A stretch of 64,000 nucleotides of DNA from Nannochloris sp. 'desiccata' (GCA_019044685.2 JAGTXX020000016.1:1-64000), one strand, 5' to 3'. Counted from the stretch's first letter, positions 40,901 through 55,705 are shown. Notes: a model not told the origin generated them from the sequence alone. Numbers and translations: made by a program.

Positions 40901-42869
40901 TTCTCCACCTATTGCACGGCCTACCCCCCCTCACGTTGAAGGTGGTGAACGTGTTGCTGATGCTATGCAAGGAGATGGTGACCCAAATGAAGAACCACCT
41001 GAGAGTGACCCTGTTCGTGATTTAAAGCGTCCATTTGCGCCTTGGGAAGGCTGTTGTGTATGCTGGGATGATACAGATGATGAGAGACAACTGCTGTGTG
41101 CTATGTGCAGTGCACCGTATCATACCTATTGCTTAAATCCTCCTCTGGATGATGTGCCTGAGGATGAATGGGTATGCCCTGGCTGTGCTCAGTTTCCTGC
41201 AAAGACTCTGCCACCAAAGTTCCCTGCTGGCAGCGGTGCTGCTGCTGTATGGGAGATGGCCCAGTTGTTAGGATCTAAGGATTATGCTGAATGGACTGCT
41301 GAAAAACGCGCTTCTTTGTTAAGTATGCTGTGCATGTTGGTCGAGGACTCTCCCGCTTTGCGTGAATTGCTTATAGGCGAAGAGAATGCTCAGAGAGATA
41401 TGAGAAAAGAATTGTTTGCTAAAAGAAATGAGCTGAAACAAAAGCAACAAGAAGAAGCTGCTGAGAGGAATCCTCAGGAAGCAGCAGGTGCTGCTGGCGA
41501 TGCTGCTGGCACCGCCACGACAGATGCTCCTGCTCCTTCCACTGCTGCTGAGCAGCAACGTATGTCGAGCCGTCGTGCACGTGATATTGCATCTGACATA
41601 GAAGCTATTGTCCAACGTATTTCTCAATTAGAACATGATGTTGAACAATTTCAACACCCTCGACTTGAATCACTCGGACTTGACAGACATTACAACAGAT
41701 ACTGGTTCTTACCTTCAACTGCAATTAACGGAGATCCATTTGGACCTGGTGCTGTAGTAATTGAACGATACTGCGCCGATACTTCTATTACTAACAAAGA
41801 TCGACCTGGCGCTGCTGCCTCTACGCTATCCCCTGCTGATAGTGAGTGGCAGGTCGGCCTGTATAAAGGAATTGATTCAGTCACCAATTTAATTAATTGG
41901 TTGAATACGAAAGGTGTTCGAGAGAAGGCATTAGAATCTGAATTGCGTACTGTACGTACTCGAGTGACTGTTCAGGCTCAAGAAGCTCAGAGAATGGAGG
42001 AAGAAGCGAAACTTGATGCTGCTGTGAAGAGGGCTGAAGAAAAAGTCGCTGCTGGCGTCAACAGGGCTGAGAGTAAGGCAGAACAAGAAGAAGAAGATGA
42101 ACCAGCAGCTATGGATGTCGATACTAGCCCTGCCAATAAACTGAAGAACCTCTCCCCTACTGAACGTTTACGCAGTGCTCTTCTTGATTTCGAAGCTGGC
42201 CTTGCCCCTGCTGCTCGGCATCCTCTCCACGGCCGCACAGAAGCAATGGACGCGTGGCGTGCACGTATGTCTGCTGCACAAAGTCCTCAAGAGTTCATGC
42301 GTGGTCTTATCGCTTTAGAACAAGGTATTAATCCTAGTTATTTAAAGACTCATTGGAGGCCTTGGGCTATGGCAGCACCTCACCCCAATTCTGCAGGCAC
42401 TTTAGCTACAGTCTGGCTTAGACTTGAAGCTTTGCGTGGAGCTATTCGTATGAAGGTGATGCTAAAGTTTAATAGAGATTTAGGCGGTCTTGGCGGTGCT
42501 GGTGGTCTCAGGCCTCGACGTGAGACGATGAAACGTGCTGCTGGCTCTGCCCCCGACTCTGGCATCGATAGTGATGCTGAAGGCTCAGCTGGAGCTGCAG
42601 AAAATAACAAGATTTCTAGAGCCGAACGTGCAGCAAAGAGATTAAAATCAGAGGTTGGTGGTGATGGTGGTTCAGATATGGAAGGTCTTGATGACGAAGA
42701 AATGGCAAGAAGGTTGCATGCTGAATTAAACGCTGTCGGTGGCCGTGGAAGTAGATTGCGTCATGGTAGCATTGCTGGTGCTGCTGTGGAGGAGGCAAAG
42801 GGACGTGGTGATGGTAAGACGTACAAGGAACCTTCTGATGAAATCGAGGAAGATGAGGAGGACGAATAA
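37998..42869 (+). CDS. MBD9-like chromatin reader: MBD, PHD finger and WHIM motif
   Basis: Five exons (37998-38120, 38269-38323, 38408-38484, 38580-38624, 38739-42869) splice in frame to 1,476 residues. Residues about 66-110 (VPFEEGWRIEVKQR, YYYNPENKRYRSRAEIARDYG) form a methyl-CpG-binding (MBD/TAM) domain. A FY-rich-like stretch (GYSTEWVDKKGIKFISQI) follows. A long charged Arg/Glu/Lys coiled coil lies near 350-440. A PHD finger begins near residue 870 (CCVCWDDTDDERQLLCAMC ... HTYCLNPPL ... WVCPGC). A WHIM2-like motif (LGLDRHYNRYWFL) is near 1,078. The C-terminus is acidic. This order resembles plant MBD9, which links SWR1 and ISWI remodelers to histone acetylation; no bromodomain is visible. 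Residues for 5-methylcytosine contact were not checked. The TGTAA signal is at 43034. Confidence 0.85.
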
Positions 42870-43221
42870 GAGCCTGCTGCTGCTTGAAGGGTGAAAAAGA
42901 TGTCTATGAGCCTGGCGATGAGTAGATTTTAGTTTTGTTTGATTTGATTTGTTTCTTTCTCCGCCTTGCTCTCATGATATGCAAAAGATCAATGAAATTA
43001 TATAAGCACAGAGAAAATAGTAGCTATGTTGTGTGTAAGAAATAATGTTGAGTATACCCTGCTGAAGGTCGGTTAAAGTTTTAGTGGGGCAACTTGGCGA
43101 AGAATTTTCTAACGCGCAGACGCCATTTTTGCATTGCAGGCCACGAGGTTATATGCTTTCTCACCAACCGTTGCCTTGTTTATCCAAATTCAAATTGATT
43201 TGTCGTCAGCTTTGATTCATC
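42870..43221. other. Intergenic region upstream of GAPC
   Basis: 352 bases with the MBD9-like poly(A) signal (TGTAA, 43034-43038) and the GAPC promoter; no ORF. Confidence 0.45.
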
Positions 43222-44920
<1,699 letters not shown>

Positions 44921-45291
44921 AGGACAGGAGAATAAATAACCAAATGAACCTCGTGTAAGGTTTTAAGGTTCTTTCCTTCTCCATCAATTCTGCTCTTTGT
45001 TTCGTTTTGTGTCTTAGTTTAAATACAACAGCAATAAAAACAACATCCTTGTTCACTCATGAATTGATGAAATCTTCTATTCATTCACTTTTGGCTGTAT
45101 CACCGCTTATTGGTTAAAAATTTCTAGCATAGTGGTGGTGTTTTCCAACTTTTGTAATAAGAAAATATAAACCAGAATACGTTACACAGAGATATCTTAT
45201 TGGGATATATAATTGTAACTATTGCTACGAGTACAATAAGCGCTACTACCATCTAATCAGATCATTACAAATACAAATACGCTAATTTTTG
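44921..45291. terminator. Convergent 3' region (GAPC / receptor-like kinase)
   Basis: TGTAA at 44954-44958 for GAPC and ttaca (minus-strand TGTAA) at 45265-45269 for the kinase. No gene in between. Confidence 0.55.
44954..44958 (+). terminator. TGTAA poly(A) signals after plus-strand genes
   Basis: TGTAA, the green-algal polyadenylation signal, is seen after ATP synthase f (34754), the DUF4079 gene (37734), MBD9-like (43034), GAPC (44954), UGGT (55793) and YGGT (56904). Distances from the stop range from about 35 to 185 bases. Confidence 0.55.
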
Positions 45292-47999
45292 TTACTTTCC
45301 TGCTGGGCGACTGCTGCCCCACCCTTGTCGGGACAGCCATTGTGGGAAGCTTCCAGTATGATCCATACTCGCAGCAACAGCCGTAGAACTCATACTAGCA
45401 GTCACATCATCATATACATTCCCATCATTAAACTCGTTGTGGTATTCTGGATAAACTAAAGCTCTGTTGGTGCCACCGCTGGGGGCCACCGTGCTTGGTG
45501 CAGAAGGTACAGAAGTACTTGGAGGCCCTTGTACTACAGGCACTACCGGTACACTACCTCGATGAGAATGAGCTCTGGAGAATGACCCCCCACCTGATGA
45601 CGGTGCTGGACTCGCTCTGTATTCTTCAATTCTTTCAGGCATACTCGATTCCATTCTTTTCAAATCTTGAATAATTTCAGAAAATCCAGGTCGATCATAA
45701 GGATTCTGCGCCCAGCACCGCTGCATCAAATCTAAATAATCATCTAAACGGGTAAACTGATTGGTGTCAAGGCCAGGCAAATCCCATCTATTAGGGATAG
45801 TTAACCGACCACCATTGCCTACGATATGGGCAACCGACCAAGGGTTATCCTTGAACCATGGCAGCTCAAAGGTGAGTAATTCCCACAAAACCACCCCAAA
45901 TGCAAATACATCTGAATACGTGGTAGCATGTTCTCCAGATAATAACTCTGGTGCCAACCAACGTGGATTTGTACCAGCAAGTGAACTGCCTTGTCCACTT
46001 TCTTCCATTATTCTACTCATATTGAAATCACACACTTTAACGCGCCAGTGACTATCAACTAATAAATTAGGACTTTTGAGATCTCTGTGAATAATAGGTT
46101 GTGGACGGGCATGTAAGTATAACATTCCTTTCGCTGCATCTGCTGCCATACTAAGACGTAATCGCCAACCTAGAGCTTCAAGAGCTCCAGGCTCACCTTT
46201 ACGTCCTCTTTTTAAAACGTCTGTCAAGCTACCACGCTCACAAAATTCAGTGACAACACAAGGTGGCATTGATACAATACCCATAAACTGTATAATGTTC
46301 GGATGACGCATAGAGGCCATTAAACCAGCTTCTTCAGCCAATTTATCTAATACAGGGGCAGCTAACCTTCGAAGACGCATGGGGTCGTCAAGTTTACGAT
46401 CAAGGGCAGAGGAGGAATCTACTAATACCTTCACTGCGACAGGTGTTTCATTCCATACAGTGAGATACACTTTACCAAAACTACCTTCTCCGATATTGCG
46501 GCCCATGTGGAGAGTGTCGAAATCGATCGCGTACGCGGATACGTCGTCAAAACGGGCACGAGATGGAGAAGGATTGGTAATACCAGTAGTCTTCTGTCCT
46601 ACTTGCTGCTGTCGTCTTGAAGCTAAAGTGGGTACTTTTTGTATAGCCGCACCGGTGCTACCAGTCACAGCCATACGGTGTTGTTGCTGCTGCATTTCCA
46701 TTTCTTTTTCTCTAGAGAGCTGTCCGCCAATCCATGTTAACAAGGCGTCATTGTGATCTTGTTCTTCTTGAGTGACATTGCTAGCAGCATGCATGGCTGT
46801 TCCACTGATTGTGGATCGTGACTGGCTAGCAGTAGCAGTTGGTTTACTCTTTGTAGGGCTCGCTCCAGTAGAGCGAGCACCCCCTGTCATGGCACTGGCG
46901 GTTGCTGCGACTGCAATGACAGCACCTCCCGTGACAACTGAAACGCCGGCAGCAAGAGGCCCAGTGGAATTCAGCATTGTAGGGGCACCATAAGATCCTT
47001 TAGCTACGTCAGAAGGCTCAAGGAGAGAAACTGGCACTGGCTGTGATTTAACAGAGGTAGTTCTCATCACTCTTGCCGACTGTTGTTGCTGCACCTGCTG
47101 GTATTGCTGTTGTTGGTATTGCTGTGCACGCAGTTCACTTTTATATACATCTGCTGCAGATAAATGATGTTCCATATCAGAACTGTAATACTTGCTATCG
47201 TGTCCATTCATGTGCATAGAGCCTGCCTCTATATCTCCTCCTCCTTGTTTACCGGCTGCGTTAGTGGCGGCTTTCTTGTTCTTTCTACAACTGCACCAGA
47301 TGGAAGTAATAATGACAATTGCAATGAGACCACCTACGCCAGACGCAACTGCAATAATAATGGTGGTGGTCGAGACATCGCCGCTAGATTTCTTGCTAGT
47401 TGATTTACTAGGTGGTGGTGGTGGCTTCTTTTTAGGGGCTTTGAGTTCATCTACTGAAGGAGGATTTTGTGCAGTGGGGGAGGGGCTAGGGGGAGGGCTG
47501 GGCTTTGATGGGGAGGGTAGAATAGTAGCCGGCAAAGGTGAGGGGGGAGGTGAGGGTACAGGGGAAGGCGAAGGCGAGGGCTGTGGTGGAGATGGAGGCG
47601 GTGGTGAGAATACCATTGGACCAGGCTCCAAGGGATTTGTTAGCGGGTTTGATATTGGTGCAGGGATTGTCTGTTGAAAAGAGGATTCAGAATCATCTAA
47701 TTGAGGCTCAGGCGCTACTACACGAGTGGGGTTTGTGGAAGGATTCACCCCCGTTCCAGGAGTAGCCAATGGCTGAGCTGGGGGAGCTTCAGGACTTCCT
47801 GCATAATACAAAAAAGAAATCACGATGCATTCATTTATATATAAAGATACAATTGGCAAGCAAAATATATTGTCAAGGAGTGAAAAATCAACCTACCAAA
47901 GAGGACATTTAAGAAATCTGAGAAAGGGTCCGCCTTCGCTGTGTTGCAGACGCTGGCAAGCAACACAACATAGAGACATAAATGTACTGTTCTTGTCAT
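45292..47999 (-). CDS. Membrane receptor-like Ser/Thr kinase (TKL/Raf-like) with proline-rich ectodomain
   Basis: Two exons (47897-47999 and 45292-47798) join in frame to 869 residues. Exon 1 encodes a signal peptide (MTRTVHLCLYVVLLASVCNTAKA). The ectodomain is rich in Pro/Ser with many SPPPSP/PSPSP words, as in cell-wall hydroxyproline-rich glycoproteins. One membrane helix follows (TTIIIAVASGVGGLIAIVIITSIW), then a basic stop-transfer and a long Gln/Thr-rich linker. The kinase domain (about 470-755) has IGEGSFGKVYL, VAVKVLV (Lys), HRDLKSPNLLV and the APE-like APELLSGE. The metal-binding DFG is DFN (VKVCDFNMSR), a variant I associate with algal TKL kinases. A Ser/Pro-rich tail ends the protein. 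Likely a plasma-membrane sensor coupling the cell wall to a kinase cascade; the ligand is unknown. Confidence 0.85.
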
Positions 48000-48642
48000 G
48001 GCTTAATATCCGTCGAAATTCATGTAAACTTTCAAAGAACTGAAAATCAAAAGGCTAGATCTAACACGCTTTGCTGGTTTAACTAGTAGTTAGGCTCCTT
48101 AAATTATATTCCTTGCACATCAGTGTGGACATTACAACCATCAAAATAAATTCATTAAATAGATATGCTTCTTCTCGCTTGTGGGTTGGATAAAGTGCTT
48201 CAGCCGGAGCCCTTTAATTTTTCTGCACTTGCAGCTTTTAACATTTATTCTTCTCTCCTGCTGTTATTTGTCCTTGCTTTCTACTTGAATTAATGTATAC
48301 CCTGCAGTAGGGTGCGTTCTCCGCGCTATAAGGCTGTAAATCTCTCTCTCTCTCGGAGCCCTTTAATTATTTCGATTCGGTTGCCAACTGCTTTTTATCT
48401 GTTTTTCATCTGCACAACCTCAGGTTGCTTCTCTCTAGATCAAATTTTCAGAGTATTGAAAGGTTTACAGATGAATATGATCAGACAACAAGTGATATGA
48501 ATAGGACTACTAGCCAAGGGCTACTATTCAAACTCTATCTGAGGATGCTAGAGCCACCGCAACGCTTCGTGAGAAATATGGTGGCAGAGATTAATTGATG
48601 CTGTGTACCATGAACATATAGTGTGGGGCAATATCAGGATGA
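48000..48642. other. Intergenic region, no gene seen
   Basis: 643 bases between the kinase start and the eIF2-beta end, both on the minus strand. It contains a short CT microsatellite (about 48341-48353) and the words ggagccctttaatt twice (48209 and 48355). The kinase promoter must lie here. Confidence 0.45.
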
Positions 48643-49756
48643 TTATCCAGCGCGCTGTAACTCCTTTTTTCTACTGCCAACGCGGGCTTGGAAACCAGTC
48701 TTAATTGCACTGACAGTACGACTGGCGTTGCATTGCTGGCACTTGAGGTACATGATGCGTGATGATGAATCACGATCCAACAATGTATCTGGCGATTTGC
48801 ATGAATTGCACAGCACATATTCATTCATATATCTCCTAAGACAGCCTTCAAAGGCTTTGGGTAAGAACCTACCCTTCATAATTAACCTCTGCTGTCCATC
48901 CAAAGAGCCAGACGTACCCAATTCAGCCAAGATATACTGCTGTAAATGCTCAGGGTTACGATTCATGCTCTTTGCAAGATCCATGAAATTAGTAAACACA
49001 GTCTTTTTAGTTCCTTCGCGAGCGACTTGAGGAGGTTTCAGTGAAGTACGTCGTCTTTCACCAGTAAGCTCGGGATTGTTCTCTTTCAGGATGCCAAAGA
49101 CACGGTCAAGAAGCTCTTCATATGTGTAGTCACGCTCAGAGCCTTCCCAGGGAAGACCACCAGCTTTTCGACCTTCACCACCAGCATCAGGACCGTCACC
49201 TTCACCAGCACCGAAATCATCTTCACCACGGAGCTTGCTTTTCTTCTTCTTCTTCTTCTTGCCAAGAGAGAGATTCAAGTCATCATCCATATCCATTTCA
49301 CCGTCATCTCCGGCGCCTTCACCTCCTTCAGCATCCTTGCTCTTGGATTTCTTCTTCTTTTTCTTTCCAAAATCCAAAGACGCACCAATGTCCTCAGCGG
49401 CGTTGTCCTCAACTGCAGGGGAAATATATAAGTAAAAATGGGTATGTTTTGGGGAAATCTAGTGAGAAATGCAGGAAAAACAAGGTTATCGAGAACAGCG
49501 AAGCTGCTAATTTAGGTTTGTGCATCTTAAGCTGTGCAGCTTAAGAGAAAAGGTTGGACAATCATGCAGCTGAGTAATTCAGGCATTGCTTCTATGAACA
49601 CGCGTTATAAACTCTTACCAGTCAACTGCTCAACCTCATTTGCAATTTCTTCTTCTGCCTGCATAAATATAAATCGATTTGCCCATTATTCCAGCTTTTC
49701 TCACTTTCATCACCATTATTATCACGCCGCCAATATCGCCATAGTCAACTTACCAT
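48643..49756 (-). CDS. EIF2S2: Translation initiation factor eIF2 subunit beta
   Basis: Three exons (49754-49756, 49619-49658, 48643-49412) splice in frame to 270 residues. Exon 1 contributes only the ATG, followed directly by GTAAGT. The N-terminal half carries lysine runs (GKKKKKKSKSK, GKKKKKKKSKL) among acidic stretches, the K-boxes that bind eIF5 and eIF2B-epsilon. The C-terminal core (DYTYEELLDRVFGILKENNPEL, FTNFMDLAKSMNRNPEHL) is the eIF2-gamma-binding fold. The end is the C2-C2 zinc ribbon C-x2-C...C-x2-C (NSCKSPDTLLDRDSSSRIMYLKCQQC). Part of the eIF2 ternary complex that brings initiator tRNA to the 40S ribosome. Divergent with UGGT, 325 bases away. Confidence 0.94.
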
Positions 49757-50081
49757 GGTTCCTAAGCTTCTAGAAGATATTTGGAGGGTTATATAACATG
49801 TGTATATTCTTGAGCGAGCTTGCTAGTCGAGTTTATAGCCTCTACCGGCAACAATGTACCTCGAGCTTCCAAGAGCTGTACAGCAATCAAACTTGCACTA
49901 AACGATCAACATTTGCCACGAGAGGGGCATATGCATACATTAAAAAACACGCTTACTGTCTAAAGCCTCCAGCATAGCGTGCACAACGACTGGTTGCAAC
50001 TGATCACACTTAAGTTTGCAAATCATGGTTCTCTGAAGATATTTATTATCTATTTGTTTCCCATTGAAATAATTGATATCG
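49757..50081. promoter_or_regulatory. Bidirectional promoter region (eIF2-beta / UGGT)
   Basis: 325 bases between divergent start codons; no strong TATA box seen. Confidence 0.5.
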
Positions 50082-53000
50082 ATGCGCATTGTTTTACCGA
50101 TTATCGTGCTGCTAGCATTCATTTGTGGATTCGTCCAAAGCCGCGCCTCTCCCAAAGGAGTGAAAATTTCCCTTGCCGCCAAGTGGCCTGCAACACCGCT
50201 CCTCCACGAAGCAGCAGAATTCTTGGTAAGCTATCTGGTATAATTACCTTGTCCTATCATACAATTGTATAAATAAAGAATACTCATTGTTAATCCCCTT
50301 CCAGGCTGATGAGTCTCCTGAATTATTTTGGAAGTTTAGTCGAGGCTGGAAAGCACCGACAGAACAAGGAGCAGCAGAATGCAGCACTGCAATTACGGAA
50401 CAGGCATCATGTCTGTTGACACCTGCTATGGGAGAGATATTCAGAGTTTCGTTAACTGCTCGGCAGTACTCTCCTAGACTGGAAACTTTCCGCCAAATAG
50501 CGACTGCTAACGGTGGTGCTGCAGTACCGTCCGATGCCTGTTGCTGGGCTACTGTTGGCAACCAAATGGTGACTGATTCTTCTAAAATTGATGCGTCTGT
50601 GCAAGAAGGGCTGAGAACTGCCACACACGCTAGCACGTTAATGCCTTTTGATCATATGTACAGCAGCAGGAGTGGTGGCGGCAAAGCAGTGAATATTTCA
50701 GACCCTAATCTGCTCCCTGTAGTGTTGTATGGACCTGTTGGATCTACGTGCGCTACAGAAATGGATGCGATTTTGAGTGCAGCAGCTGAAAAAGATTCTC
50801 GAGTTGTATATGCTTGGCGCCCTGTGCTCTCCGAGGCATGCAGTACTACTGAGATTGATGCATGCGGTGCTCTTGGAACTAAAGGAACATTGAATTTACA
50901 TGGGTATGGTGTAGAGCTTGCTATAAAAAATATGGAATATAACGCTCGTGATGATTCAAAAGCAGCGCCTGAAGTGGAAGCAGAAGAAGAAGACGAAACT
51001 GACACTACTTTTGAGAAAACTGCCAGTACTTTAGGAGAAGAAGATGGTTCTAGTCTCCAATTCAAAACGTTATTAGAACGTACACCTGAGCTGCGCCAAG
51101 AGCTTCTCGCCTTCCGTGACCATTTACTAGCTGCTGCCTCTCAAGAACAGGCACTCAACATCAAAGACTTGAAAGATTTGGGCTTACAGGCAACTCGACG
51201 TATTGTATCTGCATCAGATCCATTGCATTTACTCGGTGAAGTAGCGCAAAATTTTCCTTTAATGGTAGAGACACTCTCAAAGGGAGATGTCAGTGATGAT
51301 TTACGTACGGCAGCGGGAATGCTGAATCAAAAGTTACCACCACAAAATCAATTTTTATTGGTCAATGGTATTCCTTATGAGACAAATGACTTTAATTTGT
51401 ATGATTTTATCGACACTCTGCGCCAAGAAGTACGACTCATGGATACTTTAGCTGCTGCTGGCTTAGCTCCTCTTGCAGCTAGAGAGGCTGCTATTCTTCG
51501 CGGTACACCTGGTACTGCTGCTGCTGCGAGTGTGTCTGGTGGCGGTGCAACACGTCTTGACCTTCTTCCTAGTGCAGATAACAATGAGGTAGTTTGGGTT
51601 AACGATCTCGAAAAAGATCAAGCGTATAAAAACTTACCCAAGGCCTTGATGGGTCTGTTGCAACCTGGGTTTATGGGACAAGCACCGGCGGTAAGAAGAA
51701 ATGTCTTTAATGTTCTATTGGCTATAGACCCTGCAGCCCCGCATGGAATGGATGCTGCGTTAGCTGTACAAAATATGGTGCAGCAACGCTGGCCAGTACG
51801 GCTGGGTATCATGCCTGTGCAAACCACCATACGTGATACCGACAGTGAAAAGACGGCAATGTTGTTTAGTGCCATTGCCGCTGTTCATGGAGGCCCTGCT
51901 GCTGTAGAGTTTCTTGTTCGGTGTGGATCTGGTATAGATGCAACAGATATGCAATTGGATGATGCAGAATATGCAGTCAAGCTACTTCCTGTGGCTGAGA
52001 AAACGTTTGAAGCATTTTGGAAAGATCTTGCCAAGGGGAAAGGCGCTCATAGTGTAAGTTCTGCTTCTGATGACGAGTATGCAGATGACTATGAGGACGA
52101 TACTAACTCTTCGATTAATCCTGAAAAGAAAGCACTAGCGAAAATCAAACCTGTTGATGCATTGCAACAAGTATTACACGCGACTGGAGACATTGGCACT
52201 GCTGCTCGAAAATTTTTGTCAACATCAACTGCACTCATCGCCCATAAAGGCTTAACACCGACTGTTATTTCTGGTGGTGCATTGGTTTTCAATGGTATTG
52301 TATCCAGTGTCCAAGAAAATGGTGGATGGCGTGGTAGTATTGGTGCCACGTGGCAATCTGAGATGCAACGTGTAGCTCAAGATATTTACCTGGGTCGATT
52401 ATCTGATGATTCTGATGATATTTATCAAGATATTCTAAGATTACGTGATACTTTGCCTCGATATAATCTTAGAGTAATGGCATCTGCACCGAAATCCAAG
52501 CGTAGTTTCAAGTTACATGCTGGTAGCGATGAAGTAGAAGGAGAGGCACCGAGGCAAGTTGTCCTGGCTGGGCCAGATGTGGGATTAGAAGCTATTTCAA
52601 ATTTACCGGTGCAGTACTTTGTTGGTGACGTGGCAGCTGATTCTTCTTCTTCTTCTTCTAGCGGGAAGAATCCTCGAAAATCCAGCGATCCTAGCGCATT
52701 CAGTGATGATGATTACAGCGATCTTGACGGCAACAATGAAGAAGATGATGAACAAGAAGACAATGTCGATTCTGCTTCTGCTTCTGCTACAAGGTTGGTT
52801 ACTCATTGGGTAGTCATCGATCCTACGACCCCTTCTGGCTTACAGCTAGCATCTGATGCATTACAGTATGAAAGCTCTGTATCTAGGATCGGCATTCTGG
52901 TCAACCCAAGAGATAACAACAACAACAATCTATTACCAGTAGAAGAGCTTGTGGTTGCTGTGGCGGCTGGTTTTGGCCAAAGTCGAAAAAGCGCTTCACG

Positions 53001-53564
53001 TGCTGATTTGATTGATTTATTCGCTGAGTTGGCTACAATCGATAATGTGTCTGAATTGACATTTGATCAATTAACAAAACAGCTTCCGGAAAGCTTAAGC
53101 GCTCTTAAAGGAGGTGCTGCTGCTCTTGTTGAGCCTGTGCGCTCCGACATCACAGCTGCTATTGGGAAATATAAATTATTTATACAACAAGGTTTATCTA
53201 TTCCTCCTGGACAGAATGCTGTCGTTACCAATGGCCGTATTGTATACGCTCGTTTCCTTGGTGATGTAGTTGAAGAAGATTTCCAATTAATGGATATTGG
53301 TGCTGTTCAACATCAATTTGCTTCACAGAAAGCACTCGGTAAAATTTTATCACGTAGCGCTTCTCTTACTAATATCAAAAATACAGATGAAGATGAGGAG
53401 CAACAACACCACCGTACGTTGTCTGATATAGCAGTGGTTGTTTCTAGTGTTCTTATAGCCTATCAACCAGATGAACTGACTATCAATGTCAAAGTATTAA
53501 TGGGCATGATTGAAGAAGAAGAAAGAAAGAACAGCCCACTTTTTATTTCTACTACCTCGATGAA

Positions 53565-53639
<75 letters not shown>

Positions 53640-55705
53640 ATCTTGCTCATCGCCCTTACGTATTCAAGCTATATTAAACCCATTGACAAAAACAACCCAG
53701 CAGTTCTCTGCTATTTTCACCGCTCTCCGTACTTCAATCGACCCCGACATCCATGTACTACTCAATCCAGTGATGGAATATTCCGAAATGCCTTTGAAGA
53801 CGTTCTACCGATTTGTAGTGCCTATTGTGGATACGCTTGCTCCTATGGAAAGTAATCTTAATTCAATTAGCGCACTATTTGCTACTTTACCTCTGCATAA
53901 AACACTTACGCTGGGTATGGATGTGCCAGAGGGCTGGCTTGTTGAACCTGTTGCTGCCGCACATGATCTAGATAACTTGCGTTTAGATGAATTAGAGGCT
54001 AGTGAGAGGTATGCTACAGCTGGGTTTGAGTTGGAAGCGTTAATGGTCTACGGCATGTGTGTTGATGAAGGGGCTGTTATTGCAAGAGACTATGACAGTG
54101 TCCATCCGAGAGGAGTGCAATTGCAGCTAGGTACGAGTACGAATCCTGCTTTGGTAGATACATTGGTAATGTCAAATTTGGGATATTTCCAAATGAAGGC
54201 TGGGCCTGGCGTGTGGTCACTGAGACTAGCTCCAGGTAGGTCGCAGGAGCTGTATACCATCTCTGGCTCGAATGCTGCTGATGGCGGTGGCAAAGGTGGA
54301 GCTCGTGGTCGCAGTGGAGATACCGCAGCCCCGTCAATCGTACGTCCTTCTTTTAGTGGTACAACTGAAAAATTTGTCTCTGTACCTGTTGCTGTGACTG
54401 GGTTTGGTGATAGTGATGTACTGCTTGTACTTCATAAAGATCCAACACGACGTCATGAAGATGTCCTTGATGCTGACAGCGGTACTGTGACAAAAGGGAA
54501 TGGAAATGGATCTTCTTCTTCTTCTATGTGGTCTAAAGTGACTAGAGCAGTCAGCAGAGAGAGATCTCGTGACGATTCTGACTCTGATGATGATACTATC
54601 CATGTATTTACTGTTGCTTCTGGCCACATGTATGAGCGTCTTCAGAAAATTATGATTTTATCAGCAATAAAAAGAACCAAAAATCGAGTGAAGTTTTGGT
54701 TTATTAAAAATTATATGAGCCCTACGATGAAGGAATTCGTGCCTATTATGGCAAAGCAATATGGATTTGACTATGAGTAAGTTTTTAAAGAAATATTCAA
54801 TATTTAGATAATTATGATTTTGCTTTTTGTGTGCTAACGCTTCTCAAAATTGAGTATCACCCCGTTTCCTTCGCCCCCTCTTCCCTGCTTTCTCCAGATT
54901 TGTCACCTACAAATGGCCTTCTTGGTTGCACAAACAAACAGAAAAACAACGCATCATTTGGGCCTATAAAATTCTCTTCCTAGATGTCCTCTTCCCTCTC
55001 AATCTCAAAAAAGTCATTTTTTGTGATTCTGACCAAGTTATCCGTGCAGACCTGAAAGATCTTTGGAACATGGATTTACAAGGAGCTCCCTATGGCTACA
55101 CGCCCTTTTGTGATACCAACACTGATATGGAAGGCTTTAGATTCTGGAAACAAGGCTTTTGGAAGGATCATTTACATGGCAGACCGTATCACATTTCCGC
55201 TTTATATGTTGTTAATCTTGAAAGATTTAGAGCATTAGCTGCTGGGGATCGATTGCGTGTCATTTATGATGGGTTGTCGAAAGATCCAAACAGTTTATCT
55301 AATTTGGATCAAGATTTACCTAATTACGCACAAGACACAGTCCCTATATTCTCTCTGCCTCAAGAATGGCTGTGGTGTGAGACGTGGTGCGGGGAAGCAA
55401 CAAGACCAGCTGCTCGCACAATTGATCTATGCAATAATCCTTTAACTAAAGAACCAAAATTACAAAGTGCCCGTCGTATCATAGCAGAATGGCCTGATTT
55501 AAATAGAGAGGCTGAAGAATTTACAGCAGCGGTGGAAGCGGTGTTGGAAGGGCGTATGAGTGAACAGCAGTTGACTGATGATAATGGCAGTAGGTTTATG
55601 ACGTATTTAGAGCCTATGGTGGAAGGTAGTGTGAAGACTACAGGTGGTGGCAGCATCAATGAAGAAAACGAAGCAGCGCCAGCACACGACGCCACGGAGC
55701 TATAG
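50082..55705 (+). CDS. UGGT: UDP-glucose:glycoprotein glucosyltransferase (ER folding sensor)
   Basis: Three exons (50082-50225, 50305-54776, 54898-55705) join in frame to 1,807 residues. Exon 1 gives an ER signal peptide ([22 protein letters not shown]). The large middle is the thioredoxin-like, misfolding-sensing region of UGGT, with acidic and Ser-rich insertions. A (AGT)n microsatellite at about 53566-53638 encodes some 25 serines. The C-terminal 300 residues are a GT24 transferase domain: [19 protein letters not shown] segment, [16 protein letters not shown], and [16 protein letters not shown] containing the DxD metal site. The enzyme adds one glucose to misfolded N-glycoproteins so that calnexin/calreticulin retain them. 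The C-terminus is HDATEL, not a standard HDEL/KDEL. TGTAA is at 55793. Confidence 0.95.
53566..53639 (+). repeat. (AGT)n microsatellite in UGGT coding sequence
   Basis: About 25 uninterrupted AGT codons, all serine in the UGGT frame; adds a flexible linker and is likely length-polymorphic. Confidence 0.9.

Noticed and set aside
47192..47677. Glycine-rich ORF on the plus strand
   Set aside because: Complement of the proline-rich ectodomain of the kinase gene on the minus strand.
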